A stretch of 64,000 bases of DNA from Cryptomeria japonica (lineage: Eukaryota; Streptophyta; Pinopsida; Cupressales; Cupressaceae), in assembly GCF_030272615.1 (NCBI RefSeq), contig NC_081407.1, forward strand, positions 140,682,897 to 140,746,896, read 5' to 3'. A program made the position numbers and the translations under genes. Below the pieces are notes generated by a model that ran no database searches, was not told where the DNA came from, and was given only the letters and a program-made list of their open reading frames with translations. Shown here in pieces: positions 43,111 through 57,500 of this stretch; position 1 is the stretch's first letter, and each line of letters begins with the position of its first letter.

Positions 43111-44375
43111 CTAGAATCTGAGTGCAATTTTCTCAATTTGTGAAGTTGTTTGTTGTGACCAAATCTGAATTTTTGACTATTTTTCGTGACAAGAGGACTC
43201 AATGTTTGCAAGTGTTTTAGACTCAAAATGAATCAAAAGAAAGTGTGTTGTTTGATGTAAAAAATGTTTTGCATACACTTGAAGACACAAAAGACATAAT
43301 GTTTTGATGTTTGGTCTTGAATGTTTGAATGTTTACAAGAAGACAAGCACAATTCTTATGGTTGGCCAAGACAATAGTTGTTGATCCCACATGGGGTTTC
43401 TCCCGAGGCTATGTTATTCAAAGTGAATACTTAGGTGCTTGACCCCACTAGCTCCACCCTCGACACTCACTTCTTCGGGGTAGCCAAGCACTAGTCCCCA
43501 CGAAAATTCCTCGTGGTGAACTTTGTATCTCTATGAAGAACCGTATGTGTGTGGGTTGCTCCAGAGGTCCGACCTCCTGCCCAACAACTAGAAGGATTTT
43601 GGCTTTCTAAAACAAAAAGGTGCTATTAAGGGCATCCGCTCGTGTGGCCATAAATGCAACACTTTTAGCTCTGTAAATACAGAAGGCTCCCAACCGGTAG
43701 GAGTTACGCCCTACTATTGATCAAATAAATTTGATCAAACGGGTTTATGGGGAGACATAGTGTTGGTATGAACTAATCAACACACATTACCCATGGCTTT
43801 CACCATGGATACAGTTATTTATAGTGGTTCGAAAGAGGTGGGTTTTCCTCACTACCACTTGGGTCGTTCCCTCCTCACTAATAGTCCTAGTGACCACACG
43901 GGGAGGTAGACCCTCTAAAGATTAAACACAAATAGCTTATTGCTCAAGACACAAAAGACACTAGTTCAAATTTAGTGCACCAATTGAAGTGTTTGCTAGA
44001 CTAAGAAGACAAAGCAAGCAATTTTAAAATCAAATATTTGCCAAAGTTCCTGCACCAAGATTATTAGTAGTTTTGAAATAATACCCCTCCTGCAAGCACA
44101 CAAGTTAGGTAATTTTTAGATCCAAAAGACTTTGTGAAATAGGGGCCTTCGACAAGACGTTTTTTGATAGATTCAAAGATCTTATTTTCCACGAGATCTT
44201 TTGCATCATAAAAAACATACCACCTTTAAAATTTCAAGACATTTCCAGAAATGTAAGAAAATCCAAAAAAAATTATAATTTGCTCCAAAAATTAATTTTT
44301 TATGAAAAATCATAAAAAAAATCATAGAAAATGCAAAATTGATCCAAAAAATCTGAATTTTTTATTGAAAACTCC
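43111..44375 (-). other. Element C untranslated leader
   Basis: No credible ORF. It includes a GC-richer stretch (43370-43720) with 'ccccacgaaaattcctcgtggtg' as a potential hairpin, and A-rich DNA toward 44375. The primer binding site expected at its right end is missing. Confidence 0.5.
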
Positions 44376-44871
44376 TGATCGCATATGAAAGTTTGAAAGC
44401 GTAGTTGAGTGCTAGGAGGATTGATAATGAGAGAAGTTTCCTCTTAAATAGAAGACACTTTAGAAATGGAGGGATATGATTAAGAGGTGTAAAAGATAGA
44501 TGGTTGGCTAGGGTTAGAGGGTAGGTAGAGAAAATAAGAAAATAATGAGAGGGTAGATAGTGTAGGGATTAAGATATGAATGCCATGTGTCATGGGTAGA
44601 AAAGGCTAATGAATTAATTAAATAAATAAATATTTATTTAATTAATAGAGGAAGTGGGATCAATTAAATAAATAAAAGTATTTATTTAATTTAGGAAGAG
44701 GATAATTTAATTAATTAAAAGTATTTATTTAAATGAGGAAAGACTTAGAAAAGGATAAACGAATTAATTAAATAAATAAAGATTTATTTAATTGATAGAA
44801 GAATTAGGCTTAAATAATTAAATAAATAAAAATATTTATTTAATTAGACAGGACAATTTTAGGCGTCTACA
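44376..44871 (-). repeat. Element C 5' LTR, truncated (496 bp)
   Basis: It matches 33997-34492 from TGATCGCATATGAA to CGTCTACA with roughly 5% differences by eye. Compared with the 775-bp left LTR it lacks the 279 bp next to the primer site. AATAG follows at 44872. Confidence 0.82.
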
Positions 44872-44876
44872 AATAG

Positions 44877-45650
44877 CACTTGGATTTTTCAAGGAGACTT
44901 CTTGTGCATGAAGCCCTAGTATCCCTCCATTCATCCATGAACTAAGACCTTCTCCTCAACTTTTTTCTGGGTACGGTTACCCTATTTTCCCATCTAGTTT
45001 TGGGAATTAAATTGCTTACAAGCTATTAGCAATGGTTTAGGAAAATTTCATTAATGTTTGAAAAAATTGTTTAACTACCAAAGTTCCGCTTGTACTCGAA
45101 TACACATGGAAATTAACCTTTCCAAAGGGATCCTTACTAAGATTTTGTTGATGGTGGGAGAACGATACTTGTTGTAGCCTATTGATTATGAAAAAGTGGT
45201 TTTTCAATGTAGAAGATGCTTTTGTACAAACCACTTTACTTAATGTTAAAAGATGACAACGCATGAGTGAGATAATTTGGATGCAAGTGGTAAGCCCACT
45301 TGGTGGATCAAAGTGGATTCTCAACACTATGTGATTCCACCCAACTCTCAAATTAATAAGGCTTCATCACAAACTTTGTCATTAGACTCTTTAGTTTTGA
45401 ATTGTTTGACCTCTGTTCATGGGGACTGCTCCACTTACAAACTTGAGGAGGGTATTTTTTCTACCTCCTCAATCACAATGTTAACAAATTTGGATAACTC
45501 CTAAGAGCATAAAATATCTCTACAAGCTAATAGTATCAAAGCTTCCCAAATAGACCAAGGTTGGACAGAGGTAAAGAGCAAAAAATGCACTCTTTCAACC
45601 AAGCATCAAATGACATTAAGGTCATCAACAAAAGAAAAATGTTTGGGAGG
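44877..45650 (+). pseudogene. L1-type LINE ORF1, 3' part after the nested insertions
   Basis: The frame resumes as TWIFQGDFLCMKP, then FFWVRLPYFPI, FWELNCLQAISNGLGKF, RIHMEINLSKGI and VVFQCRRCFCTNHF. This is the second half of DUF4283 and the start of its CCHC knuckle as in plant L1 ORF1. The C-terminal end has GWTEVKSKKCT at about 45565. It contains many nonsense codons, consistent with an old element. Confidence 0.72.
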
Positions 45651-45903
45651 AGTGGGAAAATTCTAAGGCCCTCGATCTCTAGGTTAAGGCATTTGTGCAA
45701 GACCTATTTATGATTGCAAGTTATCATGAGATAATAAGTTGTAAGGAGCAATGTACTTGCATTGTGGCACCCTTGTTGTTTAGGGTGTGCATTTTATCTT
45801 TTTTGGTTTCTCTAATTATATGGGGTGTGACTCCCTTATCCCTAACTTAGGGATAAAAAAAAAAGATTTGGTGAGTGCTTTCCTTTGTAACATCAACATT
45901 ATA
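45651..45903. other. LINE remnant or spacer before solo LTR E
   Basis: Possible continuation of the LINE after ORF1, with no readable frame. It ends with ATAAT at 45904-45908, the left target duplication of solo LTR E. Confidence 0.4.
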
Positions 45904-46467
45904 ATAATTAATGCTAAGGAAATGGACATGGTGTTAATCTATCGTAAATTCATTTAAATAATCAAGTCTAACCATAGAAAAAACAAACCCAAACCATTTC
46001 AATAACATATCAAAGAAGATTAGCAAAGAAGTTAGTTAGGAAAATAAGCAACTAAATAAACATAATACTTCCCCATGATGCTCCCATGCTATTTGTACTT
46101 CCTTGTCCTCCTCCTCTCTGAGATCCTGCTACTATGAATGTTGCTCTCATCTTGACCACCAACACAAGGATGACAAATGAGAGATTGGGAGATGGTTGAT
46201 GATAGTGAAGTCTTGAATGAAGATGTGAATGAAGTATTGGATGTTAAATAGCAATTCCAACTAGTGGAAGAGCTAAAACATGACACCAATCCTTCCCACA
46301 AAACATTCAAATTCTAAACAAAATAACAATGCATATTGATAACTCTTGCATGTGTTTTTTTAACAATGAAGGAAAGGGTTCTATTTATAGAGAAAATGAG
46401 GAAATGGAGGATTGAGATTGATTGGCTTAAGAGGGGCTAGGATTGCTTGAGGAATCTATTGCAAATA

Positions 46468-47643
46468 TGTGTCTTTATTGTCATTGATGTCAAACAGAGT
46501 GGTTGAGTGGTCCAGATATGTTCTAGTTTGGACATCTAGTGCGGATTGAGTTCAATGTTGAGAAGTTGTTGAGCTATTATGGTTCTTAGACTGGATAGTG
46601 TTTGGTAGTTATGTTTTGGTAAGTTGCACTGAAATAGTGTCAGCATGTATTTAATGATGAATTTTGTTAGAAGCATGTTTTGGATGGTTTGGGTATTATT
46701 TGTTTTAGTTTGAACTCTTTTCTTTAGGCAGAGATATATTTGATGCAAACTTTAGATCACATTATTAAAATTGGATATATTGTATATGTGTTACGACAAA
46801 TATGTGGGAAGTGTTATTTTGGTCCAGTACCGCACATTGGGTGTTATTCTTGGTTTGGCTTATATTTTGTGTTTTTCTTTTTTGGTCTGGTTGTATATCT
46901 TGGTTGGAAAAGTGTATATGTTTCAATCCTTATTTTGGATAACTTGGCAAGGGTGCTCTTTTGTTTTGGTTTGATATATATACGATGATTTGTTGAATAT
47001 ATGTGTGTGAAGAAGAGAGGTGTGTGAATAATATGTGAATCGGTTGTGTATGAGATATTGGTGTAGAATGATGTGAGTGAGTCTGATATGTGAATGGTAA
47101 AGCAACAAAGAGTAGTAAGGGTGTGATGCAAGGTAATTGGTCAATTGTTTTGCTGCAGTGGATATAGATGCAGTGATCTAGAAGGTCCGGTAGTTTGAAT
47201 ACTTCAGTAAGAGTAGATTTTTATGCTTTAACAGTAACTATAATCTGCATTCTGAGATGCCTCTATTCAAACAATTATTTTTTTGATATTATAATTATGT
47301 ATCTTGCTCTGAGTGCAGTTAACTTTAGGTTTGCAAGTCTCTTTTGTATCTTGCTCCATGAGCATTTAGCCTTGGATAGCAAGTCCAAAGCAATTAGCTC
47401 TATCTTTGTAATCATTTCATATATAGTGGATTATGTTGTGGGTTGACTCCCATTGTGGTTTTTCCTTGTTCGGGTTTTCCACATATAAATCTTGGTGTTC
47501 CTATGTGAGTTCTTATGATGTTGAAAAATGTTTAATTCATCATGTTGTGGATAAATGGATTCAAGTGCTTAAATATGTTATTGATTTTTAGAATTTAGTT
47601 TATGTTGATTCATCCCCCCTCTCAGTATCTGATGTGTTCAACA
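46468..47643 (+). repeat. Element F 5' LTR
   Basis: It matches 51028-52232 from CTAGTYTGGACATCT (46523) to the TTCAACA end. It contains 'ttccttgttcgggttttcca', common in copia LTRs. Confidence 0.8.
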
Positions 47644-47645
47644 AC

Positions 47646-47657
47646 TGGTATCAGAGC
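47646..47657 (+). promoter_or_regulatory. Element F primer binding site
   Basis: TGGTATCAGAGC, an exact match to the initiator-Met tRNA primer site of plant LTR retrotransposons, two bases after the LTR. Confidence 0.88.
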
Positions 47658-47702
47658 GTGACCTTCCTCTTGAGTAATCTTAACTCTAAAGTCTTGAACA
47701 CT

Positions 47703-48698
47703 ATGTTTGAAGAAGAGTTGAATGATATGGATGCTTTAGATCAAGGCAAATGGAATGATATTGAAGGAGTTGTCGATGTGGAAGGAGAACTAAGAGTTGT
47801 GTTGGCTGATCTAGATGATTGCAGAGACAAGTATAAGAAGGTTGTTGAGAAGATTAGTTTTTTAAAGGGTTTAGTTAACAAAGTAAAGAGAGATATTGAT
47901 GATTATGAAACAAAGCTTGATGAGAAGTCAAAGGAATGCTTGAAACTTGAAGAGGAAGTGTCAAATCTAAAAAGGGAACTTAAAGATGCTAGAGATTAGA
48001 TTGGTAATGGGTTGTCTAAAAGGTGGAAAAGAAATCCGAGAACCCATTTTGCAATTTCAAAATTATGGAAAGATTGGTGAATGTTCAAAGGACAATGAAG
48101 AAAATGATAAAGGATTAAAGAATGCTACTGAGGATAAGAAGACTTTCACACCTAATCAAAATTTTTGGAAGTCCATGATGGACCAGAGACCTCCTCCTAT
48201 TTCTTCTAGGTATTTATCTTTTAAAGGAAATTGTTTTTCATGCAATCAGGCAGGGCACAAAGCAAGTGAGTGTAGAAATTAGATAACGAATCACTTTTAA
48301 TGGAAATTGTCATTTTTTGCAACAAGTTTAGACACAAGACTAGTGAGTGTAGAAGCAGAATGAAGGTGAACAAAATTGTCAGATCTTTCAATGGATATTG
48401 TTATGTTTGAAATATATATGGGCATAAAGTTGTTGAGTGCAAGAATAAGAATTTCAAGAGAAATGTGATTGGAAATATGATGCAGATTGGTTTGGTATGT
48501 TATAATTGTAATGATGTTAGGCATATTGCAAGGTTTTGTAAAATTGGTAAAGGAAGGAATGCTTGTTTAGAGAATGGAGTGGACTTTAAAGAAAAAGGAA
48601 AGACAATATGGGTAAAGAAATTAGAAGAGAAGATTGAAGGAAGTATTAAAGGTGGTTCAACATCCACTATGGATGTAGTTCCTTCTTCCAGTATTTAA
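47703..48698 (+). pseudogene. Element F gag-like ORF: coiled coil plus zinc knuckles
   Basis: From ATG 47703 an open frame of 98 codons (MFEEELNDMDALDQGKW...) is strongly heptad-like (DCRDKYKKVVEKISFLKGLV...) and ends at TAG 47997. After a frame change the next frame gives CFSCNQAGHKASEC (about 48232-48273), a canonical CX2CX4HX4C knuckle. A further CYNCNDVRHIARFC (about 48498-48539) is a second one, and a decayed third lies between them. Zinc knuckles after a coiled coil are as in the C-terminal part of copia SIRE gag, but the usual N-terminal gag domain is missing. Confidence 0.65.
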
Positions 48699-48952
48699 CA
48701 TAGATAGTAGGGTCTGAGGGGAGCATCAATAAAAATATCTTTTTGACCCCTCTTGATTTGATGCTAGGATTCTTTTCAACATAGTAGATTTGTATGATAA
48801 TTTTCCAGAGGTTTAGAGTTTATCTTGTGGTCTAGAAGTTTTTTTTAGAGGTTCGACAAACAGTGTATCAACTTTTTGAAGACCTAATTTATGAGTATTT
48901 ATTTTGGCGATTATGATCATCTATGCACTTGTGAATTGAGGAACGAAGGAGA

Positions 48953-51027
48953 ATGGAAGGAGAGAATTCAAGTAGAAGTGTGAAAAAGAAATCTGTAGAG
49001 CAAAAATTTGGCATTATGGTGAAAATTGTAAGTATCAACAATGAACCTAGACCTGTGTATGAATTGAAGCCTTTTATTCCATCGGAAATAGATCTTGTTG
49101 GAGCTTTATATTAGAATTGATGATCAAGTTATCTGTTAGGAAGATGCTTGTCGATATATTCATGTTTATTTGGAAGAGTATGATCATAAAAAGATTAGGG
49201 ATTTCAGGAAGAGCAATCTGGTTCATGCAATTCACAGAGGTTGAAGAATGAATTTGATGCCCTAGGTCGCAAGGGTTTGGATAAATGGAATAGCTTTTTG
49301 ATGATTGAAGGTGAAGAGATTGTCAGAATTGTTTTGAGCAGAATTCATGGTGAGTATTTATGGCTTGATAAACCGTACTTAGTTTCAAAAGAAGCATTGC
49401 AGGCCGTGACAAGATTATGTGCAACCGATGAAGTGCCATGCTAAAGTTCGTTAAAAATGTTGAGGTAAATCATTTGACCAATGTTGTTTGAAATGAAAGA
49501 GCACTGAGAATTGACATCATCAGAGATATGGACATTATATATGCTACAATGGGAATTTCATACAAATTTAATTACAAGAATAGAGAGGGTTCTTGTGCAT
49601 CTACCAGTGTTCATGTGGCATACAAGATGGTTAAAGAGAATGTTGATTATGATCTGTGTGATATTTTACGATGACAACTATTCAATAATTTGGAGAAGAT
49701 GAAGTGTGATATGTATCTATTTAAGTATGGTTCTCTTATTGTCTGCTTTATTTTCCACTTTCTGCATGCATTGCATGGAGTTGAAAATATTGCTTTTAGA
49801 AATGATATGACCATTGGGTCCCAGATTAAAGGATATTTAGATGGTTTGGATGATTGTTCAAATATGTGCAAGAATTTCTTTGAGAAGCTTAGAAGTGTTC
49901 TAGTTTTGAGGAATCAGATTCCTCCTAAGGTTTTAGACTAGTATGGAAATGACATTGTGTTTTTAGTCAATAAAGATAACTACTTTTTAGAAGTTGTCAT
50001 TTCAAGAGTATCTTGGGTAACTTTGTTACCTTATGAGGTTTCAGAAGATGAATGTATGATGTTGGCTGAGAAACTTGTGTTGATGCCTAAAGATCCGAAT
50101 GTAGAGAGATCTGGCACAAGGGATGAGATTGTTGGAAGGTCTTGAATTCTGGTATCGATGGAGAAGTCTAGAAGATATTCTAGAGATGTGTTTGCCTCTA
50201 GTTCTAAATTTCAGATAAGGGAGAAAGAAGTTTCAGAAAAGAAGGAAATTGTGTCAGTGGTTATTAACAACAACAATGTTGAGGAAGAAAAGACAAAACT
50301 AGAGCATGAGTTAGTTCAGAATGAGTAGAAAGAAGAGGAGTAGCAAGTTTCCAAAGAAATGTTTAATGATGAAAAACTGACAGAAGGAAAGGTATTGGAG
50401 ATGATTGAGATGCTTGGTGGTATGAAGTGAGTTGGTGATTCTTATCATGATCATGTGTTGTATGAGTGGGATGTAATTGAAAAGGCTTTTGTAAAGTATT
50501 TAGTGTAGAACAATTTGGTTGAGACTAATAGTGTAGATTGTCTTCCATAGGAACTTGTTGAAGTTCTTGTTGAGAGAATGGCTAAGGAAGATGTTGATGA
50601 AGAATTTACTAAAGAAAATGTGTTGAAAATGATGATTGTTAAGTGAAAGAAGGCTCATCATGTGTTAATTCTTAATTTGTTGAATTTCAGGAAATCGATT
50701 GATGAAGTTGAAAAATTATACAAATACTGCTTGAAATGGTCAACTGCCACACATAAATTTAAAGGTGAAATTGATCAGATTGAGTCTCAATTGGTTGATA
50801 TGGGAAAATAATATAAAGTGTTAATAGATGTTTATGGTAAAGAAAGTGACCAAGTATGTGAATTACATAATCAGTTAGCCTTGAGGAAAATTTAGAGAGA
50901 TGAGTTCATCAGAATGTTTGCAGAGTTGAGAGCCGATGTTGAATTGAAACTTTCCTCTTATTTGAGATTGTTGATTGATGCTGAAAGTGTGGAGAAAGGT
51001 GTTGAGAGCATAAATTCGTTTGATGAG

Positions 51028-51054
<27 letters not shown>
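48953..51054 (+). pseudogene. Element F unknown protein, badly broken
   Basis: A chain of plus-strand frames can be followed for about 700 codons: MEGENSSRSVKKKSVEQKFG..., CRYIHVYLEEYDHKKIRDF, HGEYLWLDKPYLVSKEALQA then VTRLCATDEVPC, YLFKYGSLIVCFIFHFLHAL, GYLDGLDDCSNMCKNFFEKL, and a Glu/Lys-rich helical C-terminus reaching the 3' LTR. Stops are mostly TAG/TGA singletons, so the frame was once long. I recognise no enzyme and no pol motif; the function is unknown. A similar ORF may exist in other conifer or plant LTR elements. Confidence 0.45.
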
Positions 51055-52232
<1,178 letters not shown>

Positions 52233-52757
52233 TATTTCAAGATCCTCAATCCATGTGCTCTTCCTCAAGCAACCACATGTTGACAAGTGTTGGAAAGGAC
52301 ATACTTGGAAGGAAATAGACAAAGCCTTAAATGCTTGAGAAGACATGAAGGAAGCAATTAATTTCTAAGTTGATGGGTTTAGGCTTAACCCAAGGGTTGG
52401 GGGAATGTGCAAGGGTTAAAGGGAAGTTAGAAATGATTAAGGGGAGGGTTGGTGTGCAACTTGCATTTTTTACAAGTGGGTGAGAGGATTTAAATAAAAT
52501 AAAATAATTATTTAATTAAATTTATGTAAGGGAGGATAAAGGGATTTAAATAAATATTAATTTATTTAAATGTGAGAGAGGGTTTTTTTAGGATAAGATG
52601 AATTAATTAAACAAATATGTTTTGTTTATTTATTTAATAGTCAGAACATAGCTAGGGTGAATTAATTAAATATTAATATTTGAACAATGATTAAATAATC
52701 AAATAAATACCAAATCTCTATTTAATTAAGTGGACGGAAATAGGTGTCTATAATAAT

Positions 52758-53340
52758 AATATTTGTTTTCTTATCAATTATGAGCTATGGCATAGTAAAT
52801 CAAAGATAGAGTTCACAATTGTTTGAGTCAAATAGATTATTGAAAGATTATAATTTTTTAAGTGACATTGGCTTCAAGTTTGATTTGTAGCAAGCACGAG
52901 TGCAACTAAATCTCTTTATTAGAATTAATACTTGTTCAATGTTAATGAATTAGTGATATATTAGTAAGGAATTGTAGAGTGGCATTACAACAAAAACCTA
53001 TTAATTAATATTGGGAATAAGATATGAAATCAAATATCTTCATTAGTGTCAATAATTGTTAAATACTAATGAACTAATGATATGTTAGCAAGGAATTATA
53101 AAGTGACATTGCAACAAAAACCTATCATTAATATTGGGAATAAGATCTCAAATAAAATATTGAATGAATTTGAAACATGAAAAATTTGGAACCTAGGATA
53201 GCATTATATCTACGAATCATATTTTGATGATTTTTTTATTAATTCTATTTTTAATTTATTTTGAAATTTGAAATAGTTCTAACCATAAGCTTTACCTTAT
53301 TCCTAATAATTTTAGTTATTTTAATTTCATTCTTGATTGT
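52758..53340. repeat. AT-rich spacer with a ~123-bp tandem duplication
   Basis: Two adjacent copies (about 52910-53032 and 53033-53155) share 'aaggaattgtagagtggcat', 'acaacaaaaacctat' and 'attaatattgggaataagat' with substitutions. No coding frame. Confidence 0.6.
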
Positions 53341-54543
53341 ATTTATTTATTTATTTATTTGAGCAAATTGCTACCTGAGGGGCAACACCTTCCATTAAAA
53401 ACAGAGAAAAAAAAGTTACATTAATCAACACAAAGCGTGAAGAGCAGAGTCTTGATTGCTTCTATGACCTCTTGTGCTCTCTCCAATTGCTCAAGAGGAA
53501 ACAAATCCTCATTTTCTCCAATCAAGTACTCATATGTCTCCCTGTTATTATTTTTTAATTAACTCCTCGTTACAACCACCATATCTATCTTATCCTTATC
53601 TTTGATCACCCCCTCCACTCAGTAAGCATTTGCAACTAGACTAAAGAAAGAACTTATCTTTAGTTTTTGGGGATCCTTGACTGCTAATTCACGCAAGCTT
53701 GAGGATGCCACACATTTAAGCAAATTGTTAGGATGCAGGTGGGGTAATCTTCATCCAAGTATTTCTTTTATAAAACTTGACACCATAAAGCATCGAGTTC
53801 CTTATACATCCACCAGATCGGTTTTGCCCCTAAGGCTCTATTTCGAGTAAAGACATCTTAGATACCTATCCCTCTATTATTGTTTGGACACTTGACTATG
53901 TCCAAGCAACTAGTAGGATTTTATGATGTCCCTTGTTCTGTCCCACAAGAATTTTTTATGAATGTTTGTAATATCTCACATTGAGCGATTCATAATTTTT
54001 ACTATGGATAACATATAGATAGGGATTGTTGCCAACATCAATTTGATCATTGTTATCCTTCTACCCATTGTTAACCACCTACCATTCCAACATTCTATTT
54101 TTTTGCCATTTTCAACTGTATCAAACCAAATCTTATTTTTTGTTACTCCTGAAAATAGTGGAACATCCAAGTATGTAGAAGAAATTTTATCAAATGTGAA
54201 CCCAAATGTCCTTGTGATTATTCTCTACATTGTTTGCCTTGTGTTGAAGAAATAAATTCTAGACTCCTCCTTATTTGTCTCTTGTCCTGACACTTTGCAA
54301 TGGTCCTCCAAAACCTTTTTCATACTTCGGTTAAGAAAGATTGTCTATACAACATCATGTCATCTACAAAAAGTTGGTGAGAGAAGGGGGGAAGGGAGCA
54401 GATAGCATTAATCCCTACCCAAGACCTCAAAGTTGATAGAGCAGAGATCTTCCTACTCGAGACATCTACCATAATGACAAACAAAATGGGAGCTAAAGGA
54501 TCTCCATGTTGTAGACCTTGACCCCTTGGAAAGAAACCACACA

Positions 54544-57500
54544 TGTAGTGCCCCGTCAGGAACCCCAAAGGAAATCCCACACCAAGGGTGAAAAAAATAA
54601 TATTTTTTTAGAAGAATAAATCATATTAAGTGCATTAACTACTACGATAGCACTAAAATAACACAAGCAGAAGACTTACACCAGTATTCCTTAAAGGGTT
54701 ACTAATGAAGAATTAAACTAACAGTCTAAATTCCACAATTACAATTAATCCAATAATCCATCAAAACTCATAGAACATAATAAGCCATATGCAATAACAG
54801 TTACACCATTGAAAGATTTAAAGGATACAATATAATTACTCTTCAATAAAGCTTTTACACAAATCGTGAAGAAAGCTAATAAACAACATCCAAACTAGGA
54901 TTACATTGATCCTCCAATACATGGCTCTCAATATACATATAAAGTTACAACTTAAGTTCATTGATACAATGACCACATAGGTCTCCAAAGAATAATAATC
55001 TCCAAACATGAGATAGAGCATGAGCCACGAACCACAAGAACACCTATGAAGCCAATCCTTGCATGAAGGTACAAACAAGAACATCCGATGGGAAGTGGCA
55101 CTACCACCCGACCATGTGATCCCAAACTAGAAATCACCCCACTGTGCTAGAAGCTAGAAGAGGACCCTCAAGCAAGAAAAAGCATGGCATGGTTGACAGA
55201 ACAATACGACTCCATGACAGTACAATATGACTCCACAAGTTTCCAGGTGACTCAACATCATAATACTCAAGTGACTCGACATCACAAAACGCAAGTGACC
55301 CTGAAGAGAGTGTCATCGCATAGCTTATGATGGTTACCATGGTCGGCTTCCATAGGTCCCGAACCCCATCCTGGGTTATCCTGGTAACCTTTCCCGAACC
55401 TTTGGCTCCAACTAAGTCTCATGCGGACCCTACCAACCTTTCGTGAAGACAATATGGTCGGTTTTCCATTCCAAGCCTTCCCACTACACCTTGAGCCTAT
55501 ATGAGCACCCAACCACGCGCGAGGTACAATATCTTATATAATGTTATAAACTACCCAACTCCTAATCAATTTATTAGATTATCACTTATTATCTGACTTT
55601 TGATGGTTTATCCTACCATCCACTTTGGACGCGACCCCCACTCGAAAGCCACTCTCTCAAAGGACACCAAACAAACATGGTCACTCCACGAGGAACCCTA
55701 TGGTGAAGCAGACAACCATAACATCACTATCCAAATAAAAGTAGTCAAAACAAGGACATACTGACTCTTGGTCAACCATAAGGCAAAGGCACTACATGGT
55801 TAAGACAAAGAGGTCATCATATATCACTTGGTCAAAGGTACCAAATACACCACAACAGGACGACTGAACCACATATGAGAAACAACCACAATAATACTCT
55901 TTGCAAGGAAAGTTAATTTCACTAAGTCCGCACTCGGACAATCTTTGAGAAAATCAACATCATAAGCACTTGCAACTTCATTGATTGAAAATTAAATAAA
56001 ACACCCTTATACGACATTCATATCTATTTAATTTCCAAATTCAATACACCAATATAGAATACAATTCATATTAATTTTTCAACCAAATAACAATATGAAT
56101 TATATAAACATATAATCTATTTCCAAAATACATCCAAAATTACCAATTTGGAGTTAATATTCAAGCCTTGATTTCAATAAATAAATTTATTAAATTAAGA
56201 TAAAAATCACTTTATAAATTACCATTTAAATTTAACTTTAAAACCAACTTAAAAATTTATTGTGTTTTATAAAATTAAATCAACGACACATAAAAAGTTG
56301 TACCGCAAAGGGTACAAAGGCACGCGGGGGCCAAAGCCTACCCGTGGTAGTGCTGCTGGCGGAGTAGCAGGCACTACCTGCCAATAGTACTGCTACCGAT
56401 CGGTAGTGCTACTGCCGCTAGTAGCATCCACTACCGACCGGTAGTACTGCTATTGACCGGTAGCAGTCCTACCGACCGGTAGTGCTGCTACCGCGTAGTA
56501 GCCCTACCGACCGGTAGTGTAGCAATACTGTCGATCGGTAATGCTGCTACCTGCGGGTAGCCAGACACTACTGTCCCACGTGGTGGGGCTAGCACGCCAC
56601 GTGGGTAAGGTAAAACAATTAAAATAAATTAAATTTCTACTTCCTTGCAATATCAAAACATTTTAACAAGAAATCAATTCATCCCCTGTTCACCGTTTTC
56701 ATAGGAACACAAGCATAATGCAAAAATCCAAAACAATAAGAGAGGATTATTTTCCATAAGGAAAATGGTGAATTAATAGCTAACAAGAGCCCCAATTAAA
56801 TGAAGATTTGGAAACATAGAGGAATTTAAGAGACAGGAGAAGGATTATGATAAATTTCTCCACTTCCATTACACAGGAAGAATTCCTTGCATCTTGCAAG
56901 AGGCAAATAAGCAATTTTTGCCATCATAAGCCCCAAATCTTGGGCAAATGGAAACTAGAAAACACACACCAATTTAAATCTATTTCTTTCTATTCCAAAT
57001 AGAAGAGATAACTCAAGAATTTGATTTTGCATGAACAAATAACAAACAACAAATGGAAAGGTGAGTCATTTTTTTTTCAACATACACCCATTTGATAAGA
57101 ATTCCACAAAATCATCAATGACAGGCACTCTTTCTTCCATTCCAATCATTCACCAAGAATCTACAAAGAGATTTGCATTTTTCCAACACACAGGAAGCAA
57201 CTAAAATATTCAAAATTAAATTTCAAAACAAGAAGAGATTATCCAACCTTTAGGCAAACTAGCAAGCAAAATGATGGAAGAATCCCAGTTCTTGCAAACC
57301 AAATCCAATTCCAGCTCCTCTTCTAGAATGATTTTCCAAATTTATTCTTCAAAATTATGCCTCCCCATTCCCATGAACTCCCAGGAATATATGGGAAAAA
57401 TAATTTCAACCTAAACTTTCTAGGTTAAAAGTTTTCTCCACCAATCAGATAAAATTATTTTTAAAAGTAAAAAACAATCAGATTTACCTTTATCCATAAA

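Larger units (their letters stand above)
15178..44871 (-). mobile_element. Element C: Tat-lineage Ty3 retrotransposon, itself split by element B
   Basis: C occupies 15178-15204 plus 33745-44871 and is flanked by the target duplication AATAG (15173-15177 and 44872-44876). It reads on the minus strand. The right LTR (44376-44871) is the 5' LTR and the left LTR (34492-33745 plus 15204-15178, 775 bp) is the 3' LTR. Gag and protease occupy 42439-39024, followed after a large deletion by the integrase C-terminal tail at 38555-38358. Reverse transcriptase, RNase H, the integrase core, the primer site and the last ~279 bp of the 5' LTR are missing. The LTRs differ more than those of B, as expected since B sits inside C. 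Confidence 0.82.
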
